This document shows positions 17,296 to 24,372 of a stretch of 28,763 nt of DNA, one piece after another. Each line of letters opens with the position of its first letter. The first letter of the stretch is position 1. Origin of the DNA: CAMEON01 sp964427175. GTDB taxonomy: Bacteria; Bacillota; Clostridia; Oscillospirales; CAG-272. Under the pieces are notes generated by a model, which searched no databases, was not told the DNA's origin, and worked only from the letters and a program-made list of their open reading frames with translations. The translations under genes and the position numbers were made by a program. The stretch covers positions 1 through 28,763 of the forward strand of contig CAYRTP010000009.1 of the NCBI GenBank assembly GCA_964427175.1. The letters are read 5' to 3'.

Positions 17296-18050
17296 CGGTT
17301 CATCACCTTACTTGCATGGATGTAGTGCATGAACAGGCCCCAGGCGGCAATGGCCAGGCCCATCAGGATGGAAACCGCCAGGGTGGCCCCCAGCTCGGTC
17401 ACGCGGATCTCGGAGAACTTCACGCCTTCAACGCGAAGGTAGTAATCCAGGGGGATGGTAGACATGATCTCGTGGAGGCAGTGACGCAGGATCAGCGCGG
17501 CGGCCACGGTGGTAGCCACCGTCAGCCCCGCGTAGACACCCATGCCCACCCGGGAATATCCCAGGAAACCCTCGCGATTCTCGTACATGGCATCCGCCTT
17601 TCGCAGGGTAACGGCCGCATAAGCGGTCTCACGGGGGAGGCGGACGGGCTGTGTCTGTCCCGCCTCGGTAACGCACTCACTGACGCTGAGCACGTCCAGG
17701 AGGCGGCCCCGCTTATCGAAGGAGGCCACATCGTAGCGGATGTGGCGGATCGCGTCGTGCACGCGGCATTGGATGTAGGTACAGCCATCTCGTTTGATGA
17801 GGGCGTAACGGCGGAGATAGCGGCGGTAGGCCAGGGCGGGCTCGTAGACAATGGCGCGCCCTTCGGGGAAGGTCAGCTTACGGACACCCCGATCCCCGAG
17901 CAGAGGGCCGCGGCGGTCCTTTTTCCACACCATCCGCAGGGACAGGCGGGGGTAGACCGAGGCGGTCAGGTACAGGAAAGCCGCCAGGGAAACCAGAATA
18001 ATGAGCGCGTCCTTGACGTACAGGACGGCCAGATCGAAACTGAAACTCAT
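17292..18050 (-). CDS. Unknown three-TM membrane protein, first gene of the cluster
   Basis: The 252-residue protein has a membrane helix near its N-terminus (about 13-33), a basic soluble stretch of about 135 residues that is probably cytoplasmic and has a beta-rich look (YALIKRDGCTYIQCRVHD), and two further helices (about 170-190 and 219-241). I do not recognise the family. AGGA lies about nine bases before the ATG. It is coupled by a 4-base overlap to the next gene and leads the minus-strand cluster after a 256-bp spacer. A membrane scaffold for the downstream AAA+ proteins is a reasonable guess from context only. Confidence 0.75.
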   Translation of the reverse strand: MSFSFDLAVLYVKDALIILVSLAAFLYLTASVYPRLSLRMVWKKDRRGPLLGDRGVRKLTFPEGRAIVYEPALAYRRYLRRYALIKRDGCTYIQCRVHDAIRHIRYDVASFDKRGRLLDVLSVSECVTEAGQTQPVRLPRETAYAAVTLRKADAMYENREGFLGYSRVGMGVYAGLTVATTVAAALILRHCLHEIMSTIPLDYYLRVEGVKFSEIRVTELGATLAVSILMGLAIAAWGLFMHYIHASKVMNR

Positions 18051-18081
18051 GTGCGTGTTCCTTTCACGAGGGATTGGACTT

Positions 18082-18111
18082 ATACTAATCTCGGATTAAA
18101 ATCTTGAACAA
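18082..18111 (-). promoter_or_regulatory. Weak candidate promoter of the AAA+/transglutaminase cluster
   Basis: On the minus strand, TTGTTC (18106-18111) and TAGTAT (18082-18087) are 18 bp apart, and the first cluster gene starts 31 bp downstream. The match to consensus is poor (3/6 and 4/6). It is the best candidate I see between this gene and the CvpA-like gene upstream. A promoter further back cannot be excluded. Confidence 0.25.
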
Positions 18112-18112
18112 G

Positions 18113-18268
18113 GAGAGCGTGCCTCCGGCGGCTTAAGGGCCTTTTACAAAAGGCCCTTAAGAATCCCAAAAACTTTTATAAAAGGGCTGTGGGGCTACGA
18201 GAGAACACCAAGAGCCATAGAGGGCATCACCATGGGGCCCCTACCCCATTGGTATATAGGAACGCACG
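18113..18268. repeat. Dispersed intergenic repeat, copy A, with two hairpins
   Basis: This copy shares most of its ~155 bp with the copy at 21551-21706, in the same orientation. It opens with GAGAGCGTGCCTCCGGCGG and contains a perfect inverted repeat at 18132-18161 (CTTAAGGGCCTTTT, ACA loop region, then the reverse complement). Near 18230-18250 is a second hairpin (ATGGGG pairing with CCCCAT). It lies in the 256-bp spacer between the CvpA-like gene and the AAA+ cluster. It has no coding potential. Confidence 0.85.
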
Positions 18269-18306
18269 CCCATTCTCGTGTTCAATGTTCTTATGAGAGA
18301 ATAGTA

Positions 18307-19812
18307 TTACTTCATATACTGCTCAAGCAGGCTGTACATTTGATCGGCGGTGATCTTCTTGCCCGTGGGAGCCAGCTTCTCCACGAAGGCAACGGCGGCG
18401 ATCTCGGCCAGGGAGTCGGGGACCTTGACCCCGTACATCTTGGTATAGTAGGTGATGTATTCGGCCATGTGCTCCACCCGCGCGGGGCCCGAAATGCCCA
18501 TGCCGTTGATGCGGTTCATGGAGTCGGAGAGGTGGGTCATGAGGGACTTCATGCGAAGCTCGTCAAAGCCGGATTCCTTCAGCGCGGTAGCCATCATGCG
18601 GAGGGCGACCTCGGGCATCTTACCCGCCAGGGTCGCGGTGCAGGGGTTATCCATGAGCTCGCCGTAAATACGGTCAATGGCACCGCCCGATTCCAGTCCC
18701 TCGGACAGCTGCTGATAGGTCAGCTTACCCGTGATCAGGCCGCTGTTGGAGGTGATGAGGCAGATATCCGCCACAGTGGAGATATCCCCCGCCACACAAT
18801 CGGGAGTCGCCTCGGCAAAGACCTCCAAGAGGCCCTCGCGCAGAGGCTCCAGGTGCTCGTTAAAGGTGGGGGCGGGCACGCCCATGAAGGGCTTGTCCTC
18901 GGTCCAGGCCGCGGCGGCTTGGTTGGCCAGGTCGGCTGCCACCAGCTTAGCCACCTCGGAACGGGCGACCTGATCGCCCAGCCCCGCCAGGATATTCTGC
19001 CGTCCGGGGGAGATGTAGGCCAGGTTCCGCAGAGCGCTCACCGATTTCATGGCATCCGCCATCAGGTCGGCGCAGTATTCCACCTCATCCCGCAGGTTGA
19101 TGCGGGTATGATTCACGGCGGTGGTGGCGGTGGCATCAAAGAGGATCCCGCCGCCCGCGGCCTCCAGGAGGTTGGCCACGGGATCGTCCACGATCTCCTG
19201 CATCATGGCCACGTCCTCGGTGTCGAGCTTGTAGGCACTCCACTTGACGCGGATCTCCACGGCGGCAGCCAGGGCGGTATCCGCCACCGACAGCAGACCC
19301 AGCAGAGGAGTCAGCAGGATCACGGCCAGCACGAATCCCCGCAAGCCACCCGTGATACTGCCCAAAAGGCGGGTATGGCGGCGGTGCCAGGGAGCCTTGC
19401 GGCTCTCGTAGATGGGATCCGCAGGGTCATGGGGACGGGGTGCCAAAATCTTATGGATCAGTCCCTCCAGGGGCGCGCAGATCAATCCGCGGATGGCGAG
19501 GAAGAACAGAACGAACAGGAAGGGAGAGATCACCGCGTCCAGCGCCGCGGGGATCAGGGTCTCCAGCGAGGGGAACCGGGCGGTAAACGTCTCGATGGCG
19601 GGGATGAGGCGGGGGAGGTACTCGGCCGCTAAGTTCGCGGGGTAATCCGACAGCCATATCGCGGGGGGAATGGCCGTTAAAGCAGAAAAGACCACCGCCG
19701 TAAGGGAGATGGCCGACCGAACCAGGCCCTGCCGATAGCCGCGCACAGCCTTGGGAATGACGCACGCGCCCACGCAAAGCAGAAGGGCCGCTGACAATAG
19801 AGTGAAAGGCAT
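18307..19812 (-). CDS. Long CvpA-like integral membrane protein
   Basis: The protein has 501 residues from MPFTLLS, with AGAGGA six bases before the ATG; upstream in-frame starts lack a ribosome binding site. The N-terminal 180 residues carry four hydrophobic segments (about 3-20, 29-54, 93-113 and 154-178) and a GYRQGLVRSAISL motif after the first helix, which resembles the CvpA family (colicin V production/envelope proteins, normally 160-220 residues). The remaining 320 residues are mostly helical and soluble-looking, and I do not recognise them. It has its own promoter and is separated from the next minus-strand gene by a 256-bp spacer with a repeat, so it is probably a separate unit. The CvpA link is moderately supported; the role of the extension is unknown. 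Confidence 0.75.
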   Translation of the reverse strand: MPFTLLSAALLLCVGACVIPKAVRGYRQGLVRSAISLTAVVFSALTAIPPAIWLSDYPANLAAEYLPRLIPAIETFTARFPSLETLIPAALDAVISPFLFVLFFLAIRGLICAPLEGLIHKILAPRPHDPADPIYESRKAPWHRRHTRLLGSITGGLRGFVLAVILLTPLLGLLSVADTALAAAVEIRVKWSAYKLDTEDVAMMQEIVDDPVANLLEAAGGGILFDATATTAVNHTRINLRDEVEYCADLMADAMKSVSALRNLAYISPGRQNILAGLGDQVARSEVAKLVAADLANQAAAAWTEDKPFMGVPAPTFNEHLEPLREGLLEVFAEATPDCVAGDISTVADICLITSNSGLITGKLTYQQLSEGLESGGAIDRIYGELMDNPCTATLAGKMPEVALRMMATALKESGFDELRMKSLMTHLSDSMNRINGMGISGPARVEHMAEYITYYTKMYGVKVPDSLAEIAAVAFVEKLAPTGKKITADQMYSLLEQYMK

Positions 19813-19873
19813 AATGATTCCTCTTTCATATCTGATCTGTTGGTCAGTTGGTATGCATAAGTATAGAGGTAAC

Positions 19874-19905
19874 ATTATATCACGCACTTATGACCGTATT
19901 GACAC
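19874..19905 (-). promoter_or_regulatory. Extended -10 promoter of the CvpA-like gene
   Basis: The minus strand reads TGATATAAT (19874-19882), a perfect -10 hexamer with the extended TGn element. The region 17-18 bp upstream (TCAATA or GTCAAT) is a weak -35, which an extended -10 can tolerate. The start codon is about 60 bp downstream. Confidence 0.55.
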
Positions 19906-20010
19906 AAAATTGTAAATTGAATGTGAACATAGAGGTTTTCATCTTTAATTATATATGAATGTGCGACATTGAATTGATACCAATCGGTCAAGAAATGTGT
20001 CCATCGACGC

Positions 20011-20041
20011 AAAAAAGCTCTCCCTTTTCTTTGGGAGAGCT
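20011..20041 (-). terminator. Intrinsic terminator of plsY
   Basis: On the minus strand, AGCTCTCCC, an 8-base AAAGAAAA loop and GGGAGAGCT are followed directly by a run of Ts. The hairpin begins only a few bases after the plsY stop codon. It is a strong factor-independent terminator, so plsY is not co-transcribed with the CvpA-like gene downstream. Confidence 0.9.
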
Positions 20042-20047
20042 CCATTT

Positions 20048-20707
20048 TCACATTTCGGGATGATCCCACTCATCCTCGGGGTAGTTGGCCTGCATACGGG
20101 CGGTCTCGCCCTCCTTGTTCCACAGGTAGGAGAGACGGATCTCCTGCCCACGGCTGATGCGGCGGATATTTTCGGCGTGGCGCAGAAGCACCACCACGGC
20201 CACCGCCGAAAGCAGGATCACCCCCGTGACATTCCGCTCCAGGACCCCGAAGACCACAGGAAACGCCACCGCCGCCGACATGGGGATGAAGCAGATATAG
20301 CGGGTCGCCAAGGCGATCACCGCCTCGCAGGCCAGCATGACCCCGAACACCCGCAGATCGTAAGCCAGCACCATTCCCGTCAGGCAGGCCAGGCCTTTAC
20401 CCCCGCGGAATTTCATGTAGACGGGGAAAATATGCCCCATAATGCAGGCCGTGGCGGTCACCGCGAACACCAGCGGATCCTCGGGGTAGATGGCCCGCAT
20501 GAGACAGACCGCCGCCGCCGACTTGGCGATGTCGAACACCGCGCAAACCGCTCCCCGCAGCTTGCCGAACAAAAGCAGGGCGTTGGAGGCCCCGGGATTT
20601 CCCGAGCCACGTTCATGAATGTTGATGCCGTGGAGCTTCGCCAGAAAATAGGCGGGATTCAGCATCCCCAAAAGATAACCCACCAAGGCACAAACCGCAT
20701 ACTGCAT
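20048..20707 (-). CDS. plsY: Acyl-phosphate:glycerol-3-phosphate acyltransferase
   Basis: This integral membrane enzyme moves an acyl group from acyl phosphate to glycerol-3-phosphate, the first step of phospholipid synthesis in most Gram-positive bacteria. The 219-residue protein shows the family's three cytoplasmic motifs: GSGNPGASN (34-42) with the following DIAK (59-62), GHIFPVYMKFRGGKG (91-105) and RHAENIRRI (176-184). It has about five to seven hydrophobic stretches. The length is typical, with a slightly long charged C-terminus. I chose the ATG at 20707, since AGGA is nine bases upstream; a GTG two codons earlier is too close to it. The gene stands alone between its own promoter and terminator, divergent from deoC. 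Confidence 0.95.
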   Translation of the reverse strand: MQYAVCALVGYLLGMLNPAYFLAKLHGINIHERGSGNPGASNALLLFGKLRGAVCAVFDIAKSAAAVCLMRAIYPEDPLVFAVTATACIMGHIFPVYMKFRGGKGLACLTGMVLAYDLRVFGVMLACEAVIALATRYICFIPMSAAVAFPVVFGVLERNVTGVILLSAVAVVVLLRHAENIRRISRGQEIRLSYLWNKEGETARMQANYPEDEWDHPEM

Positions 20708-20738
20708 ATCCACGTTTCCTTTCTACGTCCAATGTCTT

Positions 20739-20767
20739 ATTATGGTACCACACAATTCTGAACCCAA
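20739..20767 (-). promoter_or_regulatory. Candidate plsY promoter
   Basis: On the minus strand TTGGGT (20762-20767), a 17-bp spacer and CATAAT (20739-20744) lie about 30 bp before the plsY start codon. The -10 matches consensus at 5 of 6 positions, the -35 at 3 of 6. Confidence 0.4.
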
Positions 20768-20828
20768 GGTAAACTTTCTGTCAAATTTTCAACAAAGGAT
20801 TCACTTTTTCGATTGTTTCCGACTTTCG

Positions 20829-20860
20829 TTCACGGGGAGTTTACATCTTTTCGCTATAAT
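20829..20860 (+). promoter_or_regulatory. Candidate deoC promoter
   Basis: A perfect TATAAT lies at 20855-20860, 31 bp before the deoC start codon. The best upstream partner, TTCACG at 20829, is 20 bp away, which is too far for a normal spacer, so the -35 is uncertain. A second element, TTTACA (20840-20845), sits between them. Confidence 0.35.
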
Positions 20861-20890
20861 AAGCGTATTTCAGACAAATAAGGAGTACAC

Positions 20891-21538
20891 ATGAACAAAT
20901 ATATCGACCACACCAATCTCAAGCCCTCGGCCACCCGTGCCGACATAGAAAAGCTCTGCGCCGAGGCGCGGGAGCATGATTTCGCCTCGGTCTGCGTCAA
21001 CCCTTGCAACATTGCCCTGTGCAAGGAGCTGTTGGCGGGCACCGACGTAAAGACCTGCACCGTCATCGGTTTCCCCTTGGGGCAGAACACCACCGCTCTG
21101 AAGGTGGCCGAAACCCGAGAGGCCTACGCCCTGGGCTGTGACGAATTCGACATGGTCATCAACGTGGGCCGTCTGAAGGACGGGGACGCCGACTTCGTCC
21201 GTGCCGAGATTTCCGCCGTGGTAGCCGCCGCCGAGGGCAAGACCGTCAAGGTCATCATCGAGACGGGCCTGCTCACCGACGGCGAGAAGGCCACCGCCAC
21301 CCGCCTCGCCTGCGAGGCAGGTGCCCACTTTGTCAAGACCTGCACCGGCTTTTCGGCGGGGGTCGCCACCGTGGCGGACATCCGTCTCATGAAGGAGAAC
21401 CTCTCGGGCAACGCCAAGCTCAAGGCCTCGGCAGGCATCCGCACCTACGAGGATGCCGTCGCCCTCATCGAGGCCGGAGCCGACCGCCTGGGAACCTCGG
21501 CGGGGATGGCGATTTTGGCGGGGGTTAGGAAAGAGTAA
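20891..21538 (+). CDS. deoC: Deoxyribose-phosphate aldolase
   Basis: This cytoplasmic class I aldolase splits 2-deoxyribose-5-phosphate into glyceraldehyde-3-phosphate and acetaldehyde, which lets the cell use deoxynucleosides. The 215-residue protein has the family hallmarks: IDHTNLKP at the N-terminus, Asp87 in EFDMVINVG, the Schiff-base lysine Lys149 in FVKTCTGFS and the second lysine Lys178 in LKASAGIRT, then GADRLGTSAG in the phosphate-binding loop. The length is normal for short bacterial DeoC. AAGGAG lies five bases before the ATG. No deoA, deoB or pdp gene is next to it; it stands alone, divergent from plsY. All catalytic residues are present, so it should be active. Confidence 0.97.
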   Translation: MNKYIDHTNLKPSATRADIEKLCAEAREHDFASVCVNPCNIALCKELLAGTDVKTCTVIGFPLGQNTTALKVAETREAYALGCDEFDMVINVGRLKDGDADFVRAEISAVVAAAEGKTVKVIIETGLLTDGEKATATRLACEAGAHFVKTCTGFSAGVATVADIRLMKENLSGNAKLKASAGIRTYEDAVALIEAGADRLGTSAGMAILAGVRKE

Positions 21539-21550
21539 ACCGGAATAAAA

Positions 21551-21706
21551 GAGAGCGTGCCTCCGGCGGCTTAAGGACCTTTTAAAAAAGGTCCTTAAGA
21601 ATCCCCCAAACTTTTAAAAAGGGATTATGGGGGTTGCGAGAGGACACCAAGAGCCGTAGAGGGCATCACCATGGGGCCTCTGCCCCATTGGTTTTGGGGT
21701 GCGCGC
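21551..21706. repeat. Dispersed intergenic repeat, copy B, with two hairpins
   Basis: This copy begins 12 bp after the deoC stop and matches copy A at 18113-18268. Its first hairpin (21570-21599) reads CTTAAGGACCTTTT against its reverse complement. Compared with copy A, one base pair has changed on both arms (G-C to A-T), so pairing is kept. The second hairpin (near 21670-21690) pairs ATGGGGC with GCCCCAT. No coding potential or terminal repeats typical of an insertion sequence are seen. Confidence 0.85.
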
Positions 21707-21747
21707 AAGGTTTTATTGTACAAGGGTCCGCAGGACCGCATAAACAG

Positions 21748-21780
21748 AGGACAGAGAGCCAACACTCCCTGTCCTTTTTC
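21748..21780 (+). terminator. Possible terminator downstream of deoC
   Basis: On the plus strand AGGACAG pairs with CTGTCCT across a 14-base loop, with a run of five Ts at its end. The 7-bp stem is modest and lies about 210 bp after deoC, beyond the intergenic repeat. The minus-strand gene to the right ends just after it. Confidence 0.4.
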
Positions 21781-21788
21781 TATGCTCG

Positions 21789-22466
21789 TTACAGCTCCCG
21801 TCGCTCGGACGGTCCGAGTATCCTCTCCCGCTTCTCGCGGTCGGCCCCTTCCAGCCCCCGCAGGTTGGCCAGGTCGGTGAGCAGGACTCTCTCCAACCAC
21901 ACCATGGGCGGAAGCTCGGACACCTCCGCTGAGCCCCGTCTCCTTCCCCGTCCAACGCCCCGCCGTCCCAGGGTCAGGGCGTGGGGATGGGGGTGGAACA
22001 GGTAGACCTTGACCACGTCGGGCGGAGCGTTGCGGAACACCCGCTCCACGGGGCGGGGGAGGCATCGGCGGTAGCCGAAATCCAGCTTGATGACCCCGTT
22101 GGGCAGGGGCATCAGAAAATTCAGCTTGGTCTCCCATCGGTCGGGATCCCCCAAGCTGTACTCCCGTCCGCGGGCCAGGGTGGGGATCAGCTTGACCGCC
22201 AGGGTGTGGGTGACCTCCCCCGTCTCGGGGTGCTTCAGATCCATATAGAAATCCACGTCGCACCGCCGTCCGACCAGCCACCACAGCGGGCGGCAGGGGC
22301 GCAGGCCGATCAGCCCCCGTTGGCGGTCCCACAGGAGTGCCGCGTACAGCTTCCCACGCTTCCACAGGTAGCGCACCGACTGCCAGGCAAAGCCCAGCAG
22401 GATGGCCGCCCCCAAAATACCCGCTAAAATCAGCCAGCTGTTCAGTCGAAGTAAAAACCCCGTCAT
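21789..22466 (-). CDS. Small one-TM membrane protein coupled to the sigma-factor gene
   Basis: The protein has 225 residues from MTGFLLRLNS. This start overlaps the stop of the sigma-like gene by ATGA, and the longer frame upstream lies inside that gene. One membrane helix (about 12-34) is followed by basic residues (WKRGK), so the C-terminal ~190 residues should be cytoplasmic. They are rich in Arg and Pro, and I do not recognise a domain. Translational coupling to a sigma factor suggests a regulator such as an anti-sigma or sensor protein. However, the usual anti-sigma zinc-binding H-x3-C-x2-C motif is not visible, so this is only inference from context. Confidence 0.75.
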   Translation of the reverse strand: MTGFLLRLNSWLILAGILGAAILLGFAWQSVRYLWKRGKLYAALLWDRQRGLIGLRPCRPLWWLVGRRCDVDFYMDLKHPETGEVTHTLAVKLIPTLARGREYSLGDPDRWETKLNFLMPLPNGVIKLDFGYRRCLPRPVERVFRNAPPDVVKVYLFHPHPHALTLGRRGVGRGRRRGSAEVSELPPMVWLERVLLTDLANLRGLEGADREKRERILGPSERREL

Positions 22467-24259
22467 GTAGACTCCCCCTCCTCCGAGGGCCGGTAGACCA
22501 CCAGGATCACGGGGGTCTTGCCCACCTCCACGTCGGGGATGTACCCCTGCTCGGCCAGATACAGCATGGTAGCGGGGACCAGGCACTCCAATGCGCCGTT
22601 GTGGATGTAGGCCTCCCGTCCATCCACGTGGTCGGGCACGCGGTTGACCGTCTGCTCGACCAGACGGCGGACGGCGGGCTTCACGGCCCGGGTAAAGGCG
22701 GGGATCAGCTCGTACATCGCCCGCCCCCACCGATTCCACTCGGCAAAGGTCATACCGGGGATGTCGGGGCGGATGCTCCCGTCCCGGTCCCGATGGAGCA
22801 CACCCATCTCCTCCAGCTCGGGTACCGCCTCGTACACGCGGTCATCCTCCACCTGAACCGTGTCGGTGAACAGGGAGGCGTAGAAGCGCAGCATCCCCTT
22901 CAAATTGATGGCGTGCTTGAAGCGACCGTACCGCCAATGGGCATCCCCAAAGAGGGACTGGTAGTCCAGCATCATGGCCATGGGGGACTCCCCGCCCCCC
23001 TCCGAAGGGACACTGTAGCCCACGTTCACGGGGCCCGAAAAGCTGTACTTATGGGTGTAGAGCTTCTGACCGTACTCATATACCGTTCCCGTGGCCAGCC
23101 ACCACCCGCCGCGCGGGCGGTTCAGGGGTTGGATGTCCGAGGGACGCTGTAGCATTTCGGGGGAAAACAGGGTCTCGCTCAACAGGCGGTTGGCCAGCAT
23201 GAGGCGGAAGATGGCGGTCTGCTTGGCCGAGAAGTGGCGGACGGGCGAGTCCTCCTCCGCCCACAGGGGCGCCAGCCCCTCCTCCAGCGTCCGCCACAGG
23301 ACGGGGGCGATCTCGGCGGCCAGGGCCTCCTGGGCGGCCACGTCGCCAAAGCTCTCCTCCTCGGTCCGCAGGAATATGCGGGTGTAGACCAGTCCCCCCG
23401 CGGTCTTGCCCAGCAGCTCGCCGTCGATCAGCTTTTCCACCTCAAATTCCACGTAGGGCGTGGGGATGGCCAGGGCCGCCGACAGGTCACGGATGCTGAT
23501 GGGCTTCTCGTAGGCCAGCACCAGGATATTCTGGGCCACCAGGGATTTCAGATAGCAGAAGGGCTCATTGGCCTCGCTCGCCTTTCCCCAAATACCGATG
23601 GTCAGCTGCTTGGGGGCGTAGGATGCCTCGGCGTAGGGGCGGGTGTCGGCGGTCAGGGTGTTCTTTTGGTTTTTCATAGACATTTTTTGAACCGAATGTG
23701 TCTGTGGATGGGTCCCGTCCTCCCGCAGGTGGGCAGTGACGGTCTCCTTCATTTGCCCCCGCCCGTCGGAGAGGCGGGATTTGACGGTCCCCGCGGGGAC
23801 CCCCAGGGCGGCGGCGATCTCCTCCACCCCCTGGCCCTTCATGTAATGGCGGTAGACCACCTCGCGGTAGATGGCACTCAACCGTCCCAGGGCCTTACGG
23901 ACCGCCTCGGCCTCCCGCAGGGCGGTGGGAAGCTCCTCGGGGTCGCTGTCATCGGGGATGGTGTTCAGGATGGTCCCGTCGTCGCAGAACTCAGCCTCCC
24001 GACGGTACTGTCGGCGGAGGCGGTCGCTCAGCCGCCGCTCGAATACACGGTGCAGATACCCCGTCAGGTTGTCGATCTGCTTCCCTGCCCTCACGTCCTG
24101 CACCCAGGACAGCACGGTATCCGACACCACCTCCTCCGCCTCCCCGCGGGTGCGGGTACGGGTGTAGGCGTAGCGGGTCAGCTCCAGGTAAGCCTCGTCA
24201 AAGGCGGGATCGTGCAGGATATCCTCCACGGGATTGGAAATAGGTTCACGCTCCTTCAT
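22463..24259 (-). CDS. Sigma-70-like factor with a long extra C-terminal region
   Basis: The protein has 598 residues from MKEREPISNP, chosen because AGGAGG lies eight bases upstream. Residues about 20-85 match sigma region 2 (GEAEEVVSDTVLSWVQDV, then NLTGYLHRVFERRLSDRLRR). Residues about 118-172 match region 4 (LSAIYREVVYRHYMKGQGVEEIAAALGVPAGTVKSRL). ECF-type sigma factors are normally near 160-200 residues, so about 400 residues are extra. Residues about 238-300 look like a second winged helix (PISIRDLSAALAIPTPYVEFEVEKLIDGELL). The remainder is a mixed fold with several Trp and Tyr residues that could sense a ligand or bind a partner. It is coupled to a one-TM protein gene. I infer a self-contained regulator; its target promoters are unknown. 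Confidence 0.85.
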   Translation of the reverse strand: MKEREPISNPVEDILHDPAFDEAYLELTRYAYTRTRTRGEAEEVVSDTVLSWVQDVRAGKQIDNLTGYLHRVFERRLSDRLRRQYRREAEFCDDGTILNTIPDDSDPEELPTALREAEAVRKALGRLSAIYREVVYRHYMKGQGVEEIAAALGVPAGTVKSRLSDGRGQMKETVTAHLREDGTHPQTHSVQKMSMKNQKNTLTADTRPYAEASYAPKQLTIGIWGKASEANEPFCYLKSLVAQNILVLAYEKPISIRDLSAALAIPTPYVEFEVEKLIDGELLGKTAGGLVYTRIFLRTEEESFGDVAAQEALAAEIAPVLWRTLEEGLAPLWAEEDSPVRHFSAKQTAIFRLMLANRLLSETLFSPEMLQRPSDIQPLNRPRGGWWLATGTVYEYGQKLYTHKYSFSGPVNVGYSVPSEGGGESPMAMMLDYQSLFGDAHWRYGRFKHAINLKGMLRFYASLFTDTVQVEDDRVYEAVPELEEMGVLHRDRDGSIRPDIPGMTFAEWNRWGRAMYELIPAFTRAVKPAVRRLVEQTVNRVPDHVDGREAYIHNGALECLVPATMLYLAEQGYIPDVEVGKTPVILVVYRPSEEGEST

Positions 24260-24372
24260 TCGGTTCGCCTCCTTTCTTACCCTTACTGTCGCGCGGGGTG
24301 GGATTCGGTTGGGTGTTTTTTGATAAAAATTTTTCAAATTTTCAAGGTTTTTGTCGAGGATTCGGTGTTCGC

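Noticed and set aside
18132..18161. Intrinsic terminator in the intergenic repeat
   Set aside because: The stem is strong, but no T-run follows it on either strand, and the same structure recurs in the second copy in a different gene context. It is better described as part of the repeat.
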